Shown here piece by piece: positions 60,771-64,000 of a stretch of DNA of 64,000 bases. The stretch comes from Sphingobacterium sp. (GTDB taxonomy: Bacteria > Bacteroidota > Bacteroidia > Sphingobacteriales > Sphingobacteriaceae), in NCBI GenBank assembly GCA_031286695.1, contig JAITTY010000006.1:1054001-1118000 (forward strand), written 5' to 3'. Made by a program: the position numbers and the translations under genes. Positions within the stretch are counted from its first letter, which is position 1. The number at the start of each line of letters is the position of its first letter. The notes beneath the pieces are model-generated. The model was not told where the DNA came from, ran no database searches, and saw only the letters and a program-made list of their open reading frames with translations.

Positions 60771-62552
60771 TTATCCTTCTACACTTTCCAGTAATTGCTT
60801 TTCATGGAGTTCAAAATATTCACCTCTTTTCTCCATCAATTCAAAATGAGTACCCTGTTCTACGATTTCTCCTTGATCCATCACCAATATATGGTCTGCA
60901 TTCTTGATCGTAGAGATGCGATGGGCAATAAAAATACAGGTCTTGCCTTTCATGATGCGGCTTAGCGAACGGAGAATGGTTTCTTCCGTTTTCGTATCTA
61001 CGGCCGAAAGACAGTCATCAAAAATCAATACTTTGGGTTCCTTAATTAAAGCACGTGCAATGGATACCCGTTGCTTTTGTCCCCCGGAGAGGGTGATACC
61101 ACGTTCGCCAACGGCGGTTTCAAATCCATCTTCAAATGCTATAATATTGTCGTATACAGCGGCATCTTTAGCCGCCTGTTCCACTTGTTCCTGTGTAAAA
61201 TGATCTAAACCAAAGCCTATATTATTGGCAATGGTATCCGAAAATAGGAAAACATCTTGTGGGACAAATCCAACTTGTTGGCGTAAACTTTTAAAATCAA
61301 GGTTTTTAATTTCAAGACTATCATAATGAATACTTCCTTTGTCGATATCATACATCCGAAGGAGTAAGTTGGCCAGTGTAGATTTTCCGGATCCTGTTTT
61401 TCCGATAATAGCAAGTGTTTTGCCGACCGGAATTTGGAACGATATATTTTTAATCGCCTGAATACCCGTTTCCGGATAGGTAAAGGAGATCCCATCAACC
61501 CTGATTTCACCCGCTAGTTCTTTGGTAGCTGTTCCGTTAACAATTGGAGATTCAGTATGGAGAAATTCGTTGATGCGTTTTTGTGAGGCTGCAGCACGTT
61601 GTACCAATGAGGTAACCCAAGCCAAAGACATGGCAGGGAAAGTCAGCTGGTTGACATAGATGATGAACTCAGCGATATTTCCGGCAGTCACTGTTCCTTT
61701 GGCAACTTCAATTCCACCAATATAAATGGTGATTACTGTGCTGAGCCCAATAAGCAAAAGAATAAGCGGAAAGAAAACAGCCTGTACTTTGACGAGATCA
61801 AGAGCCGTATTTCGATAAATGGTACTTTCCTTCTCAAATTCCTGCATTTTATTTTGTTCTCTGGTATAGGTCTTGATGACGCGGATACCTGCAAAAGTTT
61901 CCTGCACGAAAGAAGAAAGGTTCGCCAGTTGTTTCTGTATTTTTAAGCTACGCTTGTTAATAATCTTATTGACAAATAAAATGATAACCGATAGGACCGG
62001 AATTGGGGCTAATGCATAAGTAGCCAATCTTCCATTGACGCTATACATTGCATAGATGACCATGATCGATAAAACTACGGTATTGATCGCATACATGATG
62101 GCAGGTCCCAGGTAGTTACGTACCTGATTGACATCTTCCGTCGCGCGGCTCATGAGGTCTCCGGTATTGTTCTTCCGAAAGAAACCGAAGTTTAAATCTT
62201 GGTAATGATTATAGATCTCGTTTTTGAGGTCGTATTCAATATAACGCGACGTTAAAATGATCGTCTGACGCATAAAGAATAAAAATATGCCCCGCAACAG
62301 CGACAGTAGCAGTACGACGAAACCAAAAAACAGGAGACTGGTGCCAAATACCTGGTAGATGAGTTCCTGTCTGTCGAAACCATCAAATAGGCGGTATAGA
62401 TAGATGTTTTCCTGTACCAAATCAAATGCTTCGCGGATTACCTTTGCAGGCAATACCCCGAAATAGTTGGAGATGATAACAAAAATAACCCCTGGAATCA
62501 GTTTCCAGCGGTATTTATAAAAGTACTTATTTAAGTAGGCGAGATCCTTCAT
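60771..62552 (-). CDS. ABC exporter, fused permease and ATPase (MsbA/LmrA type)
   Basis: Encodes 593 residues. The N-terminal type I exporter transmembrane domain (six helices, about 1-325) contains FRKNNTGDLMSRATEDVNQV; the ATPase domain (about 340-580) has Walker A IIGKTGSGKSTLANLLLR, the Q-loop QVGFVPQDVFLFSDTI, the signature LSGGQKQRVSIARAL, Walker B VLIFDDCLSAVD and the H-loop FIAHRIS. Length and half-transporter architecture fit MsbA-like homodimers exporting lipids or drugs; the substrate cannot be named. Single minus-strand gene, divergent from the dehydrogenase gene. Confidence 0.93.
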   Translation of the reverse strand: MKDLAYLNKYFYKYRWKLIPGVIFVIISNYFGVLPAKVIREAFDLVQENIYLYRLFDGFDRQELIYQVFGTSLLFFGFVVLLLSLLRGIFLFFMRQTIILTSRYIEYDLKNEIYNHYQDLNFGFFRKNNTGDLMSRATEDVNQVRNYLGPAIMYAINTVVLSIMVIYAMYSVNGRLATYALAPIPVLSVIILFVNKIINKRSLKIQKQLANLSSFVQETFAGIRVIKTYTREQNKMQEFEKESTIYRNTALDLVKVQAVFFPLILLLIGLSTVITIYIGGIEVAKGTVTAGNIAEFIIYVNQLTFPAMSLAWVTSLVQRAAASQKRINEFLHTESPIVNGTATKELAGEIRVDGISFTYPETGIQAIKNISFQIPVGKTLAIIGKTGSGKSTLANLLLRMYDIDKGSIHYDSLEIKNLDFKSLRQQVGFVPQDVFLFSDTIANNIGFGLDHFTQEQVEQAAKDAAVYDNIIAFEDGFETAVGERGITLSGGQKQRVSIARALIKEPKVLIFDDCLSAVDTKTEETILRSLSRIMKGKTCIFIAHRISTIKNADHILVMDQGEIVEQGTHFELMEKRGEYFELHEKQLLESVEG

Positions 62553-62653
62553 ATTACGAATACAAAAGTAGGACTAATTCATCAAAATGCTTTACGATTT
62601 GAGTGAATTTACTGTCATTCGGAAATCAAATGTTAAGTCTTGGATAAAAAAAG

Positions 62654-62687
62654 TTGTTATGCACAACGAATAATTTTCCTACTTTTG
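62654..62687 (+). promoter_or_regulatory. Promoter of the Leu/Glu dehydrogenase homologue
   Basis: TTG at 62654-62656, 23-base spacer, TACTTTTG at 62680-62687, which is TAnnTTTG followed by C as in many Bacteroidota promoters, 46 bases before the ATG. Within the spacer lies TTATGCACA (62657-62665), which fits the DnaA-box pattern TTATNCACA. Confidence 0.6.
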
Positions 62688-62733
62688 CATCAAGTACCTT
62701 AAAAAATTAAAACAAATTAGAGTAGTACATTTT

Positions 62734-63813
62734 ATGTCAACATCTCAAAATTCTATTTTTGAATTGATGAGCCAGTCTGGCCATCAAAACTTATTTTTCT
62801 GTAATGATGAATTAGTGGGCTTGAAAGCTATCGTTGCGATCCATGACACAACCTTAGGGCCTGCGATAGGAGGGGTTCGTATGTTACCATACGAAAGTAC
62901 AGAAGAAGCTATTGAGGATGCTTTACGTTTATCCAAGGCCATTACGTATAAATCAGCCATCACTGGATTGAATTTAGGCGGTGGTAGTGCTGTTATTATT
63001 GGGAATAGCCGTTTGGACAAATCTGAGGTTTTATTGCGCCGTTTGGGCCAGTTTATTGAAGGATTGAATGGTAATTTCATCGCTTCTTTGGATGTAGGTA
63101 CCACACAACGTGATTTAGAACATATTTATACCGAAACTGACCATGTGGCGGGTTTACCAAAGGCAATTCACGGTAGTGGTGTCGGTGATCCTTCCATCTT
63201 TGCTGCGCAAGGTGTTTATTTTGGTATAAAGGCCTGTTTAAAGGAATTATACGGATCTGAAAATGTTGCTGGTAAAAAGGTTATTGTCCATGGAGTAGGT
63301 GGTGTTGGTGAGCGTTTGATTGCGATGTTGCGTGAAGAGAATGCACGTGTATATGTCAGCGATATTACGGAAGAAAAAATGCTGAAAGTTGCGGCTAAGT
63401 ACAAAGCTGAGCCAATACCTTACGGTGAAGTATTCGATCACGAATTTGATGTATATTCTCCTTGTGCATTAGGCGGTACCGTAAATCCAGAATCCGCACA
63501 AAAAATGCAATGCAAAATTATTGCCGGTTCGGCCAATAATCAATTGAAAGATGAACTTGTTACAAGTTCTATCCTTCATGAAAGAGGTATATTATACGCC
63601 CCTGACTATTTGATCAACGCTGGTGCATTAATCGGCTGTTATTCAGAGATTCAAAATTATGGTGTAGATCACACTGAATTTGTGATCAAAAATATTTATA
63701 ATGCGACTAGAGACGTGTTAAAAAAATCAAAAGAAGAGAATATCTCTACTTTTGAAGCGGCCAATCGCATCGCGGAGAAGCGTATCCAAGATATTAAAAA
63801 AATCAAGCGGTAG
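62734..63813 (+). CDS. Glu/Leu/Phe/Val dehydrogenase homologue lacking the catalytic Lys
   Basis: Encodes 359 residues. The fold and length are those of leucine dehydrogenase, which interconverts branched-chain amino acids and 2-oxoacids with NAD. Visible: LGPAIGGVRMLPY, TYKSAITGLNLGGGSAVII, LDVGTTQRDLEHI, HGSGVGDPSIFAAQGV, the Rossmann GVGGVGERL and CALGGTVN. In active enzymes GGGK carries the catalytic Lys; here this is Ser85 (codon AGT at 62986-62988), while Lys73 is kept. The otherwise intact sequence suggests a divergent or altered activity rather than decay. It has its own promoter and precedes nusB. Confidence 0.88.
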   Translation: MSTSQNSIFELMSQSGHQNLFFCNDELVGLKAIVAIHDTTLGPAIGGVRMLPYESTEEAIEDALRLSKAITYKSAITGLNLGGGSAVIIGNSRLDKSEVLLRRLGQFIEGLNGNFIASLDVGTTQRDLEHIYTETDHVAGLPKAIHGSGVGDPSIFAAQGVYFGIKACLKELYGSENVAGKKVIVHGVGGVGERLIAMLREENARVYVSDITEEKMLKVAAKYKAEPIPYGEVFDHEFDVYSPCALGGTVNPESAQKMQCKIIAGSANNQLKDELVTSSILHERGILYAPDYLINAGALIGCYSEIQNYGVDHTEFVIKNIYNATRDVLKKSKEENISTFEAANRIAEKRIQDIKKIKR

Positions 63814-63873
63814 TCTTCATCCCAAAATCGTTCTTATTTATTATTTTATAAAAAATCGTTCTTTAAAATTACT

Positions 63874-64000
63874 ATGTTAAACAGGAGACACCTGAGGGTA
63901 AAAGTAGTGCAAACGCTTTATGCGTACAGTCTTTCGGAAGATAAAGACATCAAAACATTTGAAAAAGCACTATTAAAAAATGTGGATGAAGTCTATGAGA
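63874..64000 (+). CDS. nusB: Transcription antitermination factor NusB (start of gene, partial)
   Basis: ATG at 63874 opens a frame running to the window end (42 codons seen). The peptide MLNRRHLRVKVVQTLYAYSLSEDKDIKTFEKALLKNVDEVYE matches the N-terminus of the NusB family, with the RRHLRVKVVQTLYAYS helix. NusB with NusE promotes antitermination in rRNA operons. It follows the dehydrogenase homologue by 60 bases. Confidence 0.8.
   Translation, partial: MLNRRHLRVKVVQTLYAYSLSEDKDIKTFEKALLKNVDEVYE

Noticed and set aside
1..64000. CRISPR arrays, tRNA or rRNA genes, IS elements, integrases
   Set aside because: No regularly spaced repeats, no cloverleaf-like GTTCGA context, no transposase or integrase frames were seen on either strand.

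Overview
The window looks like chromosomal DNA of a Bacteroidota organism, most likely Sphingobacterium or a close relative in the Sphingobacteriaceae. The evidence is moderate-to-low GC, absence of Shine-Dalgarno-like leaders, several upstream TAnnTTTG promoter boxes (the Bacteroidota -7 element), families largely confined to the phylum (DUF3078, DUF3098, DUF4846, RemB/Wzi-like barrel) and the ftsX-DUF3098-uppP-truB-ribF gene order. It is mostly ordinary core genome. I see no tRNA, rRNA, CRISPR array, insertion sequence or prophage.

Layout. 0-2 kb: end of thrS, then infC-rpmI-rplT. 2-11.7 kb: DUF3060 secreted protein, transglutaminase-like membrane protein, RimK ligase with retropepsin-like partner, purM, a uracil/hypoxanthine DNA glycosylase, SPFH protein with a tiny ribbon-helix-helix gene, pepE, mgtE. 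11.9-16.2 kb (minus strand): a ClC antiporter of the fluoride type behind a well-formed fluoride riboswitch, then DUF423, ElaA-type acetyltransferase, YqeY, SDR, menG. 16.6-27.3 kb: dnaB, DUF3078, rlmH, PQQ sugar dehydrogenase, murI, GH125, Wzi-like barrel, aroQ. 27.4-31.1 kb: the cell-envelope/RNA operon. 31.3-39.5 kb: leuS, small acetyltransferases, a cold-shock-domain protein, a TetR regulator with a 48-bp palindromic operator, phosphoesterase and hypothetical membrane genes. 39.5-41.7 kb: a gene-poor, partly decayed stretch containing a 48-bp perfect palindrome with two DnaA-box consensus 9-mers, an Rrf2 regulator, and remains of a flavohemoglobin-type reductase. 41.7-53 kb: DUF4846 lipoprotein, a three-domain GH18-deacetylase-GT2 membrane enzyme, NAD(P)HX repair, and a convergent GT4/GH130 pair. 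53.1-60.2 kb: PepD, then a catabolic set (GntP permease, RidA, DSD1-type D-amino acid PLP enzyme, M19 dipeptidase, nucleoside-symporter-like MFS). 60.3-64 kb: DUF4870, ABC exporter, a Leu/Glu dehydrogenase homologue, and the start of nusB.

The most notable items are the fluoride riboswitch with a possible start-codon sequestering switch, the D-serine/D-threonine plus RidA plus dipeptidase cluster, the GH18-CE4-GT2 fusion, the Leu dehydrogenase homologue with Ser in place of the catalytic Lys, the TetR palindrome that contains the regulator's own GTG start, and the gene-poor 39.5-41.7 kb stretch. I found no clear candidate for an entirely new defence or mobile system.
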